From NCBI GenBank assembly GCA_018714725.1, contig DVMZ01000052.1, positions 1 through 16,168 of the forward strand: a DNA stretch of 16,168 bases. The letters are read 5' to 3'. Origin of the DNA: Candidatus Scatosoma pullistercoris. GTDB taxonomy: Bacteria; Bacillota; Clostridia; Christensenellales; Borkfalkiaceae. The translations under genes were made by a program, and so were the position numbers. Positions 1 to 8,236 of this stretch are shown piece by piece (the first letter of the stretch is position 1; the number at the start of each line of letters is the position of its first letter). A model generated the notes under the pieces. It ran no database searches. It was not told where the DNA came from and saw only the letters and a list, made by a program, of their open reading frames with translations.

Positions 1-1356
1 GATATAAGTGGCCAAATCCTTGGGCGAAGCGAAACGCTCGATCCGGTTTTCGGCATTTTTCACCTTTTTGGACACCGCGTTTGCCCCCACGGCCGGGTTG
101 TCCGCCGTCTCCTCCATGATATCCACATTGTATACGCAGGCCTTTCCCGGCTTGGTCCAGCCGACGTTTTCGTTGTTCCCCACCTGATATTTCTGACGGT
201 ACATATAATAAGGAACATATCCTGCTTCGCGCAGAATTTCCCTGGACGAGGCCACCATGGCAGAGACGAGCGGATTTTCCAGATAGGAGCACTCCTCTTT
301 CAGCCTGGCGCCCGATTTGAGGCACAGACAGTGCACCGTGATGTTCTCGGCCCCCGTCTTCACCGCTTCGCGCACGCTGTGCTCGAACTCCTCTGCGCTC
401 TCCCCCGTCAGCCCCGCGATGAGGTCGGCATTGACGTCAAACCCGAATTTATCCGCCATTTCAAACGCGCGGTAGAGGTCCGCCGCCGTGTGACGCCGCC
501 CGATCCGCTCCAGCGTGGCGTCCGAAAAGCTCTGCGGATTCACGCAGATCCGCGTCACGCCATACGCTTTCAGCAATCGCAGTTTCTCCTCCGTAAACAC
601 GTCCGGCCGCCCCGCTTCCACAGTGTATTCGCAATCGTTTGTGCGGATCGTCGCCACCGCTTTCAGCACCCGTTCCAGTTCCGGCGCGGAAAGGACCAAA
701 GGGGTGCCCCCGCCGATATATACGCTGCGTAAATTCCCGATCAGTTCCCCGACCGCCGCAATTTCCCGCTCGAGACAGCGGAGGTAATCGGGCAGAAAGC
801 CGCGCGTCTTATCGATCGGCGCGGTGATGAAAGAGCAGTAGCTGCACTTGGTCGGACAAAAGGGAATGGAGACGAACAGATCGCTGTTTCCGTCCTTTTT
901 TTCGTAAATCCCCTCCTGCGTTTTCAGGACGTCCCGCACCAGTCCGATGTTCTCTTCGCACACCCCCATTTTCCGGAACAGAGCCTCGAAATCCCGCCCC
1001 GATTCCCGCTCCGTATAGGCGAGTTTTGTCGGCCGGATTCCCGTCAAAGCCCCCCAAGGCATTTTTTCGCCGTATTTCCCGCTTAAAATCAAATACAGTC
1101 CCAGTTTGGCAAACCGCCGTTCAAAGCGCTTGTATTCCACCTCGTCTTTCGGAAATGCCTCTTCCCGGAAAGAATATTCCTCCCCGTCCACCTGAAAATC
1201 ATTCCGGAACACGCCTTCCTCAAACCGGAAGGAATGCCGCACGGAAAAAGGGCGGCTCCTGAACAGCCGCACCACGTCCATCAATTCGTTTTCCAGAAAC
1301 GCGCAATCGGTCGCCAGCGCGCAATCGCCCGTTTTTCCTGCATCCGTCGTCTGCAT
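1..1356 (-). CDS. hemZ: Coproporphyrinogen dehydrogenase HemZ (radical SAM), 3' end missing
   Basis: This is a HemN/HemW-superfamily radical SAM enzyme of the HemZ branch, which is assigned to oxygen-independent oxidation of coproporphyrinogen III in the cytoplasm. The frame is open from ATG at 1356 to the window edge (452 codons). HemZ proteins are usually around 470-500 residues, so a few dozen C-terminal residues are missing. The N-terminal ~150 residues are the HemZ-specific extension. The 4Fe-4S motif is FCPTKCSYC (Cys167, Cys171, Cys174), followed by the SAM-binding IGGGTP at 214-219. A PYYMYRQKY stretch near the end with GNNENVGWTKPG after it is typical of HemZ. A purine-rich ribosome site (AAAAGGGAAAAG) precedes the start. 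The gene lies 128 nt after the MBL hydrolase, the usual MBL-hemZ order in Clostridia. Family assignment is firm. The in vivo substrate is inferred, since many clostridia carry HemZ without a full haem pathway. Confidence 0.9.
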   Translation of the reverse strand, partial: MQTTDAGKTGDCALATDCAFLENELMDVVRLFRSRPFSVRHSFRFEEGVFRNDFQVDGEEYSFREEAFPKDEVEYKRFERRFAKLGLYLILSGKYGEKMPWGALTGIRPTKLAYTERESGRDFEALFRKMGVCEENIGLVRDVLKTQEGIYEKKDGNSDLFVSIPFCPTKCSYCSFITAPIDKTRGFLPDYLRCLEREIAAVGELIGNLRSVYIGGGTPLVLSAPELERVLKAVATIRTNDCEYTVEAGRPDVFTEEKLRLLKAYGVTRICVNPQSFSDATLERIGRRHTAADLYRAFEMADKFGFDVNADLIAGLTGESAEEFEHSVREAVKTGAENITVHCLCLKSGARLKEECSYLENPLVSAMVASSREILREAGYVPYYMYRQKYQVGNNENVGWTKPGKACVYNVDIMEETADNPAVGANAVSKKVKNAENRIERFASPKDLATYI

Positions 1357-1381
1357 AGTCTTTTCCCTTTTCCTGTCTCAC

Positions 1382-1420
1382 TTGTCCGTTATCCGGGACT
1401 GCTTTTTTGTCCGTTATCCG
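1382..1420. repeat. 14-bp direct repeat pair in the MBL-hemZ gap
   Basis: TTGTCCGTTATCCG occurs at 1382-1395 and again, perfectly, at 1407-1420, 25 bp apart. The second copy runs into a small hairpin (CGGGCG-TGA-CGCCCG, 1420-1434) followed by a T run on the plus strand. No function can be assigned. A tandem protein-binding site or a slippage duplication are both possible. Confidence 0.6.
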
Positions 1421-1484
1421 CGGGCGTGACGCCCGTTTTTCCGATTGCGGCCTTCCATGCCCCGCGTTACGGTTTTCAAAAACG

Positions 1485-2108
1485 TCAGCCGCACATCCAG
1501 GGATTTTCCCTCAGCTCGGTTTCCAGCGTCGTCTCGTCCTCGTGTCCGGGCAAAACGCGCATATCCCCCGGAAGCGCCGAAAGTTTGCGAAGGCTCTCCC
1601 GGAGCGCCGCCCCGTCCCCGGTCGGAAAATCCGTCCTGCCGACGCTGCCGGCAAACAGCGTATCCCCGGTGAACAAAACCCTGTCCCCTGCATTTTCCCC
1701 GGAAACCAGATAGCAAACGCTTCCCGACGTATGCCCGGGCGTGAAAATCGCGGTGACGTTCAGCCCGCAGAGCCGTTTCGTCTCACCGTCCGAAAAAGTC
1801 CCGTCCGCCGAGAATCGGGAGGGCGGCGCGCCAAAAGCGGCGCAAAGGTCCGCCGGCGTTCCGATGAGCGACGATTCCCTTTCCGAACAGAGCAGCTTTG
1901 CCCCTTCTTCTTTCAGTCTGTCCACGCCGCCCACATGGTCGAAATGGGCGTGCGTCAGCAAAATCCAGACCGGCCGCAAGCCGATTTTTTTCAATTCCGC
2001 CGCCACGCGCGGCTGCGCGGGATCGACGACGAGCGCGTCCTTCCCGTCCGAAGTCACGGCATACGAGTTGGCGGCAAACCCCGCCGGAGAAATCCGTATC
2101 ACCCGCAT
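1485..2108 (-). CDS. MBL-fold metallo-hydrolase (glyoxalase II-like)
   Basis: This is a 207-residue metallo-beta-lactamase-fold hydrolase of the glyoxalase II/YcbL-like group, probably cytoplasmic with two metal ions. The metal ligands are visible: THAHFDH (52-58), His126 in PGHTSGS, Asp149 in TGDTLF, and His189 in PGHEDETT. GRTDFPTGD (157-165) is also typical of this group. The start at 2108 is chosen over an in-frame ATG at 2225 because AAAAGGAGG lies 6 nt upstream of it, the protein then begins with the standard first strand MRVIRISPAGFAANSYAV, and the extension would be a low-complexity Lys/Arg-rich stretch. It lies between rel and hemZ, as in many Clostridia. The substrate is unknown; S-D-lactoylglutathione is unlikely to be safe to assume in a Clostridium relative, which typically lacks glutathione. 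Confidence 0.9.
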   Translation of the reverse strand: MRVIRISPAGFAANSYAVTSDGKDALVVDPAQPRVAAELKKIGLRPVWILLTHAHFDHVGGVDRLKEEGAKLLCSERESSLIGTPADLCAAFGAPPSRFSADGTFSDGETKRLCGLNVTAIFTPGHTSGSVCYLVSGENAGDRVLFTGDTLFAGSVGRTDFPTGDGAALRESLRKLSALPGDMRVLPGHEDETTLETELRENPWMCG

Positions 2109-2114
2109 TGCAAA

Positions 2115-2123
2115 CCTCCTTTT
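2115..2123 (-). promoter_or_regulatory. Ribosome binding site that sets the MBL hydrolase start
   Basis: The minus strand reads AAAAGGAGG here, 6 nt before the ATG at 2108. It rules against the longer in-frame start at 2225. Confidence 0.85.
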
Positions 2124-2223
2124 CCGCACCCGGTTTCTTTTCTTCTTTTTCCGGTTTTTGTCCTCTCCGACTTTTTTCTTCCCTTTTCCGGCCGTTCCGT
2201 TCTCTTCTCTCCCCGTACAGAGC

Positions 2224-2249
2224 AAAAAACTTTCCGGACGGAGGGAAAG
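2224..2249 (-). terminator. Probable intrinsic terminator after rel
   Basis: On the minus strand a CTTTCC / GGAAAG stem (2244-2249 with 2230-2235, 8-nt loop) is followed directly by six T residues (2229-2224). It lies about 50 nt past the rel stop codon. The stem is only 6 bp, so termination may be partial. Confidence 0.6.
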
Positions 2250-2299
2250 ACGCCGAAACTTCCGATCGACCGGCCCACCCGACGCCGGAATTGCAAATT

Positions 2300-4447
2300 T
2301 CAGGACAAAGACGTGATGCGGTGCACCTCATAAATGCGCTTGTCGGCGCGCAGTTTTTTCAGCAGCATATCGACGTCGGAAATATCCGTCAGGCTGACGG
2401 ACGCTTCGAGGACGGCGTCGTGATTCTTGTCGATTCTGCCGTTGACGGCGGTGATGGACAGCTTCATATCCGACACGGCCAGAGACAGAACGGACAAAGC
2501 CGCTCCCTGATCGGTGGCGCGGATCTGAATGTTGGCGTTATAGCGATGTTTGTCGTGTACTTCCTTGTTCCATTCGGCGGGCAGAAGCCGTTCCGGATCC
2601 ACGCCGCGCACGTTGGGGCAGTCGGAACGGTGAATGACGACGCCGCGGCCGCGGGAAGTGAATCCGACGATCCTGTCGCCGGGGACGGGCGAACAGCAGC
2701 CCGCAAAGCGCACCAAAAGCCCCGACTGGCCGTTGACCAGCACGCCGCCGGGCGTTCTGCCGCCTCCGTCGCCCGCGTGAACCTCGAAGGGCTTGGGCAT
2801 TTCCCGTTTGTAAAAATCGATCAGCTTGAACAGCACCTGCTTGACGGACACCGAGCCGTACCCGACGGCCGCGTACATCTCTTTGGGCGAGCCGAACGAA
2901 TAGCGGTCGGAAATCCGCTTGAAACTGTCGGGCGTAAGAATTTCCGACAGGGTGTAACCGCGTTTTTTCGCCTCTTCGTCCAGCCGCGCCTGGCCGATGC
3001 GGATATTGTCCTCTTTGAGCTCGTTTTTGTAAAACTGTTTGATCTTCGCCTTGGCGCTGGACGATTTGATGAATTTCAGCCAGTCGCGCGAAGGGCCTTT
3101 GGAATTGGGCGAAGTGATGATTTCCACCACGTCCCCCACTTCGAGGGTCGTGGTCAGCGGCACGATTTTGGAATTGACGCGCGCGCCCGTACAGCGGTTG
3201 CCCACTTCCGAGTGAATGGCATAGGCAAAATCGACGGGCGTTGCGCCGGGCGGCAGGGAAATGACTTTCCCGCGCGGCGTGAACACGAGCAATTCGTCGC
3301 TGTACAGCTCGGTTTTCAGCGCGTCGAGGAACTCCTGGGAGTCTTTCAGCGTGCCCTGCCATTCCATCACCTCTCTCAGCCAGGTGAGTTTGTTTTCAAA
3401 ATTGGTGTTTTCCTCTTCCGTCCGGCCTTCCTTGTACTTCCAGTGCGCCGCGATACCGAATTCCGCGATCCGGTGCATTTCTTCGGTGCGGATCTGGATT
3501 TCAAACGGCTGGCCGTACATAGTCATGACCGTGGTGTGCAGGGACTGGTATTTGTTGGGCTTGGGGTTGGCGATATAATCCTTGATCCGGCCGGGCAGGG
3601 GCTTCCATTTCTCGTGGATCTCGCCGAGCACGGTGTAGCATTCCCGCACGTCCTTGACGATGACTCTGACGGCGGTGAGATCGTAAATCTGATCGAGGGA
3701 CTTGCCCTTGTTCTTCATCTTTTTATAGATGGAATAGAAGTGTTTGGGCCGGCCGAACACTTCGCCCGTGATTCCGTCCGCCTTCATCATGTCCCGGATC
3801 TGTTCCACGATGTCGTTGACGAATTCCCGGCGCTCGGAGAGTTTTTCGTTGATATGGACGACGAGATATTCGTACGCTTCGGGATCGAGATATTTGAGGC
3901 ACAAATCTTCCAGTTCGCATTTGATCTGCGAAATACCCAGCCTGCCCGCAAGCGGCGCATAGATGTCCAGCGTCTCTTTGGACATCTTCTGCTGGCGTTC
4001 GGGCGAGAGGAAATTGAGCGAGCGCATATTGTGCAACCGGTCGGCCAGCTTGATGATGATGACGCGGATATCCTTCGCCATCGCCACGAAAATCTTCCGG
4101 AAATTTTCCGCTTCTTCCTGCTCCTGCGACTTGAATACGATCTTGTCGAGTTTGGTCACTCCGCTGACGAGTTCCAGAATTTCGTTGCCGAACTCCCGCC
4201 GGATATCCTCTTCGGTGACGGGCGTGTCCTCGATGACGTCATGCAGAAGCGCCGCCGCGATCGTCGCGGCGTCCAGCCCCAGCTCCATGAGAATTTTCGC
4301 CACGGCGCAGGGATGAATGAAATAGGGCTCGCCGGAAGCGCGCTTCTGATTGGAATGCGCTTCTTTCGCGTAATTATACGCTTTCAGGAGCAGTGCCCGA
4401 TCCTGATCGGAATACAGCTCGTAAATCTTTTCCCATGTAGCGTCCAT
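2300..4447 (-). CDS. relA: Bifunctional (p)ppGpp synthetase/hydrolase Rel
   Basis: This is a long RelA/SpoT homologue (715 aa, normal length) that makes and degrades the alarmone (p)ppGpp in the cytoplasm and at the ribosome. The HD hydrolase domain covers about 25-180, with FIHP (His45), His69-Asp70 and Glu73-Asp74 (HDVIED), and DRLHNMR at 136-142. The synthetase domain covers about 225-340: GRPKHFYSIYKKM (232-244), RIKD (287-290), NKYQSLHTT (298-306), and Glu316 in EIQIRT. RIKD fits the RxKD signature of bifunctional Rel rather than the ExDD of synthetase-only RelA. TGS lies at about 385-446, a conserved Cys pair at 584-585 (FAGCCSPVPGD), and a C-terminal ACT domain at about 640-715. Hydrolase and synthetase residues all look intact. 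GAGAAAGGAGAAAG precedes the start. The recJ-rel gap is 145 nt without a clear promoter, so co-transcription with recJ is likely. The gene is called rel or relA in Firmicutes. Confidence 0.97.
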   Translation of the reverse strand: MDATWEKIYELYSDQDRALLLKAYNYAKEAHSNQKRASGEPYFIHPCAVAKILMELGLDAATIAAALLHDVIEDTPVTEEDIRREFGNEILELVSGVTKLDKIVFKSQEQEEAENFRKIFVAMAKDIRVIIIKLADRLHNMRSLNFLSPERQQKMSKETLDIYAPLAGRLGISQIKCELEDLCLKYLDPEAYEYLVVHINEKLSERREFVNDIVEQIRDMMKADGITGEVFGRPKHFYSIYKKMKNKGKSLDQIYDLTAVRVIVKDVRECYTVLGEIHEKWKPLPGRIKDYIANPKPNKYQSLHTTVMTMYGQPFEIQIRTEEMHRIAEFGIAAHWKYKEGRTEEENTNFENKLTWLREVMEWQGTLKDSQEFLDALKTELYSDELLVFTPRGKVISLPPGATPVDFAYAIHSEVGNRCTGARVNSKIVPLTTTLEVGDVVEIITSPNSKGPSRDWLKFIKSSSAKAKIKQFYKNELKEDNIRIGQARLDEEAKKRGYTLSEILTPDSFKRISDRYSFGSPKEMYAAVGYGSVSVKQVLFKLIDFYKREMPKPFEVHAGDGGGRTPGGVLVNGQSGLLVRFAGCCSPVPGDRIVGFTSRGRGVVIHRSDCPNVRGVDPERLLPAEWNKEVHDKHRYNANIQIRATDQGAALSVLSLAVSDMKLSITAVNGRIDKNHDAVLEASVSLTDISDVDMLLKKLRADKRIYEVHRITSLS

Positions 4448-4592
4448 CGACTTTCTCCTTTCTCTTCACGCCGTATCGACTGCCGGCAATGCTTTTCTCT
4501 TCCGTCCGCCGTCCGCCCTGCAGGCCGTCCTGCCGCCCGTGCGGCTTCACCAGTTTTTCCGGCCTTCTCTTCCGCTTCCGGCGCTCCTCCGC

Positions 4593-6917
4593 TCATTCTT
4601 CCTGCAAGCGCTGAATCCTCCGATAGATAACGGAATCCTTCAATTCCGCTTTCACCCCGCGGTACACGACCAGTTTCCCCTCCGAAAAGGCCACCAGCCC
4701 CAGATCGGAAAACACGTTGAGCGCAAAGACGAATTCCCGGCTGTCAAACCCCAGCGCGCCGCAGGCGACGGCCAGCTCTTCCGCCGTGTCCCCGTTCAGC
4801 GACGCGGCTTCCCGCCTCAACGCCGAAAAAATTTCCAGAAGGCTCTCCCGCCGGGTATCCAGTCCGGAGAACATCTTATATCCGCAGATATCGCCGTTGA
4901 CAAATACCTGCCTGCCCTCCAGCTCCGCCAGATTGAAATCGGACGGGGTATCGAGAAACACGATGTCGCGGAATCCGCCGAGATCGGCGTCCGCCGCCGG
5001 CGATACGATCAGTGCGTTGGCGAGACTTCGGGAGGAAGGGTAAAACAAATCGCAGCCCAGTTCCCCGAGATTGTCGTAAAATCCCAGCGTGCGGCGATCG
5101 GAGGCGACGACGCACAGGCCGTAAGCGCACTCCCGCCGCTTCTTGTCAATCAGCGCCTTTGTCTCTTCGGTCGTCAGGCGGACGATATCCACAGCCACGT
5201 CGCGCGCATATGCCCGGGCGACGGCATTGGAGAAAATGCGCTCCGCCACCTCCCTGCCCGTCCGGCCGTCATATAAGAGATCCCGCACCAGTCCGCGCAC
5301 CGATTCCCGGCCCCGGAACCGGGAAATCTCCACTTCAAAGATGAACTTTTTCCGGACGTCGCTTTCCACCAGCCGGAGATTGCGGCTCCCCGAAAAATAG
5401 ATGAGGTCGATAAAATCGCTCTTTACGGAAAGATGGGGGGACATGAATTTCAGCGGCCGCGCGAAACACTTTTCCGCAGTGATGCTGAACAGCGGCCGGC
5501 GGTGCCCTACGCCGTACGGCTCCATCATTTCCAGTTCGCGCGCAAATTTTTCGGAAAATGGTTCCCCGATCTCCTCGCTGACAAAAATCCGCTGTTCAAA
5601 ATCCTCCGGCGTATGCGTCCGCGCGATTTCCGCGTCGAGCGCCGCTTCCAACGCGTCGAAGTTTTCCGCTTTGAGATTGATTCCCGCCGCCTGCGCATGC
5701 CCGCCGAATTCTTCGATATATTCCGAACAGCTGCGCAGCGCCGTATAGATATTCACGCTGTCGATGCTGCGCGCGCTCCCTTTCATCAGTTCCCCGTTCT
5801 GCACGAACAGAATCGCAGGCCGGTTATACTCCTCGGCAAGCCGCGCCGCGACGATTCCGACGAATCCGGTACTCCACCCCTCGTCGGCGAGCATGATGAT
5901 ATTTCCGTAAGCGCCCTTCTCCCGCAGTTTCGCCTTTGCCGACGCATACAGCTCGTCGCAGTATTTCTGCCTTTCCGCATTATAGGCGCACAGCTTCGCC
6001 GCCAGTTCGAGAATTTCGCCTTTGTCATCGGAGGCAAACAGCCGGAAGGCCGAACGCGCGTCCCCCATCCTCCCCGCCGCATTGATGCGCGGCGCAATCG
6101 TAAAGGCGAGATTCTGGGCGGTGACGTTGTCATAAGTCTTGCCGAGCAGAGCGGAAAAACAGCTCCTGGGACGGGTATTGATAAGCCGCAGTCCCTCCGT
6201 CACGATGTCCCGGTTCTCCCCGAGCAGCGGCACGCTGTCCGCCACCGTCGCCAGCGCCGCAAAATCGAGATATCGGTAAGCCGCTTCGCCGAGGAGCGCG
6301 CATGCCAGTTTGAAAGCCACCCCCGCACCGCACAGATTGTCGTAAGGGTAGTCGTCCTGCAACTTGGGATTGACGACGATGCAGTCGGGCAGAGTTTCGG
6401 GCAGTTCGTGGTGATCGGTGACGATCACGTCCGCGCCCAGCTCATAGATATATTGCGCCTCTTTGGCGCAGGAAATACCGCAGTCCACCGTAATGAACAG
6501 CTCTGGCTGACAATCCTCGAAAATGCGGTCCACCGCTTCCATGGACAGCCCGTAGCCGTCGGCGCGTTCGGGGACGTAAATTTCCGCCTCGACGCCGAAA
6601 TCGCGGAGCGCGTGGTACATGATGGCGGAAGCGCAGACGCCGTCCGCATCATAATCGCCGAACACCGCCACCGTCCGCCCCTCGTCGCGGGCCTGTTCAA
6701 TCAGTTCCACCGCTTCTTTCATCCCCTTCATGAGGAAGGGAGAAAGAAAATTTTTCCGGGACGGATGCATGAATTTCCGGATCGCGTCCGCCGTATCCAC
6801 GCCCCGCGCGTACAGGATCCGGACGATGTGTTCGGTCAGGCCCGTTTCGCGGGAAAGCCGTGAAACCGTATTCAGTTGCTCTCCCGTAAAGATATATTCG
6901 GGCACCGTCTTTTTCAT
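4593..6917 (-). CDS. recJ: Single-stranded-DNA-specific exonuclease RecJ
   Basis: This is a 5'-3' single-strand exonuclease of the DHH family acting in recombinational and base-excision repair. From the ATG at 6917 it is 774 aa, close to the ~780 aa of Firmicutes RecJ. DHH motifs: GDYDADG (87-93), DCG (145-147), DHH (168-170), and NLCGAGVAFKL (194-204). INAAGRMGDA is at 278-287. The DHHA1 part has GFVGIVAARLAEEYNRPAIL (351-370), SARS (381-384) and GGHAQAAG (405-412). PYGVGHRRPLF begins the OB-fold, and the Firmicutes-type C-terminal domain follows. The start at 6917 is preferred because GGTGAT lies just upstream; an ATG two codons earlier (6923) and one at 6980 are in frame but poorly placed. 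It follows secF behind a strong terminator hairpin, although no convincing promoter is visible in the 240-nt gap. The apt gene that often separates recJ from rel is absent. Confidence 0.95.
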   Translation of the reverse strand: MKKTVPEYIFTGEQLNTVSRLSRETGLTEHIVRILYARGVDTADAIRKFMHPSRKNFLSPFLMKGMKEAVELIEQARDEGRTVAVFGDYDADGVCASAIMYHALRDFGVEAEIYVPERADGYGLSMEAVDRIFEDCQPELFITVDCGISCAKEAQYIYELGADVIVTDHHELPETLPDCIVVNPKLQDDYPYDNLCGAGVAFKLACALLGEAAYRYLDFAALATVADSVPLLGENRDIVTEGLRLINTRPRSCFSALLGKTYDNVTAQNLAFTIAPRINAAGRMGDARSAFRLFASDDKGEILELAAKLCAYNAERQKYCDELYASAKAKLREKGAYGNIIMLADEGWSTGFVGIVAARLAEEYNRPAILFVQNGELMKGSARSIDSVNIYTALRSCSEYIEEFGGHAQAAGINLKAENFDALEAALDAEIARTHTPEDFEQRIFVSEEIGEPFSEKFARELEMMEPYGVGHRRPLFSITAEKCFARPLKFMSPHLSVKSDFIDLIYFSGSRNLRLVESDVRKKFIFEVEISRFRGRESVRGLVRDLLYDGRTGREVAERIFSNAVARAYARDVAVDIVRLTTEETKALIDKKRRECAYGLCVVASDRRTLGFYDNLGELGCDLFYPSSRSLANALIVSPAADADLGGFRDIVFLDTPSDFNLAELEGRQVFVNGDICGYKMFSGLDTRRESLLEIFSALRREAASLNGDTAEELAVACGALGFDSREFVFALNVFSDLGLVAFSEGKLVVYRGVKAELKDSVIYRRIQRLQEE

Positions 6918-7064
6918 AATCATCACCGCCCGGCACGGGATTTTCCGCGCCTGCCGCCAATCGCCGCAGCGAACTGTCAACTGCTTTTTCTGTCTGCAAG
7001 CCGGTTTTCAAGCCGTCTTGCATGCGTTTACGCGGGAACCGCGCCCTTTTCACGGATTCCATGA

Positions 7065-7113
7065 AAGCAAAACCGGCGGAGTCTTGAAAAGTCCTCCGCC
7101 GCCGGTTTTGCTT
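7065..7113 (-). terminator. Long hairpin terminator between secF and recJ
   Basis: Two perfect 15-nt arms, AAGCAAAACCGGCGG (7065-7079) and its complement (7099-7113), enclose a 19-nt loop. A second pairing register (GGCGGAG with CTCCGCC) is possible inside. Both strands have short T tracts in the outer arm, so it could act in either direction. Here it would end the secD-secF transcript about 45-90 nt past the secF stop. A smaller CGGCG/CGCCG hairpin lies beside it at 7115-7128. Confidence 0.75.
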
Positions 7114-7156
7114 CCGGCGAAACCGCCGTTTGGATTGATTTCCGACAAATGTCCGC

Positions 7157-8236
7157 TCACGCTTTATCGGACTCGGCGCCGTCGGCAACCGCCGCGGTCT
7201 CCGGCGCTTTCGCCCCTTCTTTCGCGGCCGGTTCGCCTTTGCCCGCCCGCCTTTTATCCTTTGCGGACTCCTTTTTATAATCGTATCTCGCACGGAGCGC
7301 CGCCTTCTTGTCCGCACTCTTTTTCAGAGGCAGATACATCGCCGGCAGGAACAGGAGCGAGGAGAACGTGGCGGCCAGCAGTCCTAAGAACGCCGTCACG
7401 GCAAACCATCTCACCGCCGCCGTCGCAATGGCTCCGACGAGAACGAGCGCCACCGCGCACGCCGCCGCAAAGAAGAGAATCCCCTTCGGGGGCACCGAAG
7501 AAGCGATCGCTTCTTCCGCAGATTTTTCCTTATATTCGTCCGACTTGAACGCGGAGCGCATGCGGCTGAAAATCACCAGCCCGGTCGCCATCGAATACAG
7601 CATCGCGAACGCCGCGGCATAGGCCACGGAAGTCGTCACGGGGATGCGCACCAGCGCCGTGAGCGCCACCGTCAGAAGCACCGCCATCAGCGAGGATACG
7701 GTCGCCGTCACGCCCATGTTCAGCTTATAGCGCACGGAAACATAGACAAATTCCAGCACCAGCGCCACCGCTGCCGCCAGCGCCGCCCGCCAGAGATAGC
7801 CTTCGGGCAGAACGGACGAAACGACTTCGTCGCCGGCAGTGGCATAGACAAACGTATTGTAAAGGACGCCGGGTTCGCTCTCCGTTTCCAGCACCGCAGA
7901 GACGGCGTTTTTAAGAGCGTCGAGTTTTTCCGTTGTCACGTCCTCGGAAAAGACGTAGAGCATTTCGCAGCTGCTGTTCGAGAACTCGTTTTTCTGCGAA
8001 TAGAGAACGGTGAGCCCCGCCTTGTCGATTTCGCCCGTGCAGATCTCATCGATCCGCTCGACGCGGGCGTCTGTCTCATAGGAATCCAGCTTGACGCTGA
8101 GCGTCTTATAGTCGGACGCCGTCGTATCGGCATTGAATCCGAACACCGCGGCGATCACGATGCCCGCCACGATCAGAACGACGCCGAGAAGGGTCCACAG
8201 TTTGAGTTTTCCGATCGTTTTCATCATCTTACTCAT
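7157..8236 (-). CDS. secF: Divergent SecF-like protein translocase subunit
   Basis: This is a membrane protein of 359 aa with SecF topology: one N-terminal helix (14-33), an extracytoplasmic domain (~35-145), and five more helices (about 148-168, 174-196, 200-224, 252-274, 277-303). A Lys/Ala-rich cytoplasmic tail (~305-359) follows. SecF with SecD uses the proton gradient to help preprotein export through SecYEG. Identity rests on topology, the position after secD, and RYKLNMGVTA (169-178) plus LYSMATGLVIFSRMRS (213-228). These align with the SecF blocks usually written RF(E/K)...GVVA and GYSxNDxxVVxDRIRE. The Asn-Asp of the second block is absent here. The ATG overlaps the secD stop by 8 nt (ATGAGTAA), indicating translational coupling, with GGGAGG upstream. 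Function in export is inferred; another RND-like role cannot be excluded. Confidence 0.8.
   Translation of the reverse strand: MSKMMKTIGKLKLWTLLGVVLIVAGIVIAAVFGFNADTTASDYKTLSVKLDSYETDARVERIDEICTGEIDKAGLTVLYSQKNEFSNSSCEMLYVFSEDVTTEKLDALKNAVSAVLETESEPGVLYNTFVYATAGDEVVSSVLPEGYLWRAALAAAVALVLEFVYVSVRYKLNMGVTATVSSLMAVLLTVALTALVRIPVTTSVAYAAAFAMLYSMATGLVIFSRMRSAFKSDEYKEKSAEEAIASSVPPKGILFFAAACAVALVLVGAIATAAVRWFAVTAFLGLLAATFSSLLFLPAMYLPLKKSADKKAALRARYDYKKESAKDKRRAGKGEPAAKEGAKAPETAAVADGAESDKA

Noticed and set aside
1420..1440. Terminator CGGGCG-TGA-CGCCCG with T run
   Set aside because: The T run is on the plus strand, where no gene ends. On the minus strand, which carries all genes, no T tract follows the stem.
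4384..4596. 70-codon minus-strand frame overlapping the recJ stop (ATGA) and running into rel
   Set aside because: The overlap looks like coupling, but the product is low-complexity (Ala, Gly, Arg, Glu), matches no family, and enters rel in a different frame.
1898..4630. 910-codon open frame on the plus strand, opposite rel
   Set aside because: It is a shadow of rel and the preceding gap, produced by high G+C third positions. It has no ribosome site, no family motif and an Arg/His/Phe-rich composition, while rel on the other strand is complete with all catalytic motifs.
5433..6863. 476-codon plus-strand frame opposite recJ
   Set aside because: Antisense shadow with no recognisable motif; recJ accounts for the sequence.
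6975..6980. TTGACA upstream of recJ as a promoter
   Set aside because: The -35-like box is exact, but no -10 box lies 16-19 nt downstream; the sequence there is G+C-rich.
6995..7022. Imperfect TGCAAG...CTTGCA hairpin in the recJ leader as a terminator or riboswitch
   Set aside because: It has one mismatch, a small stem and no T tract, and no known riboswitch core was recognised.
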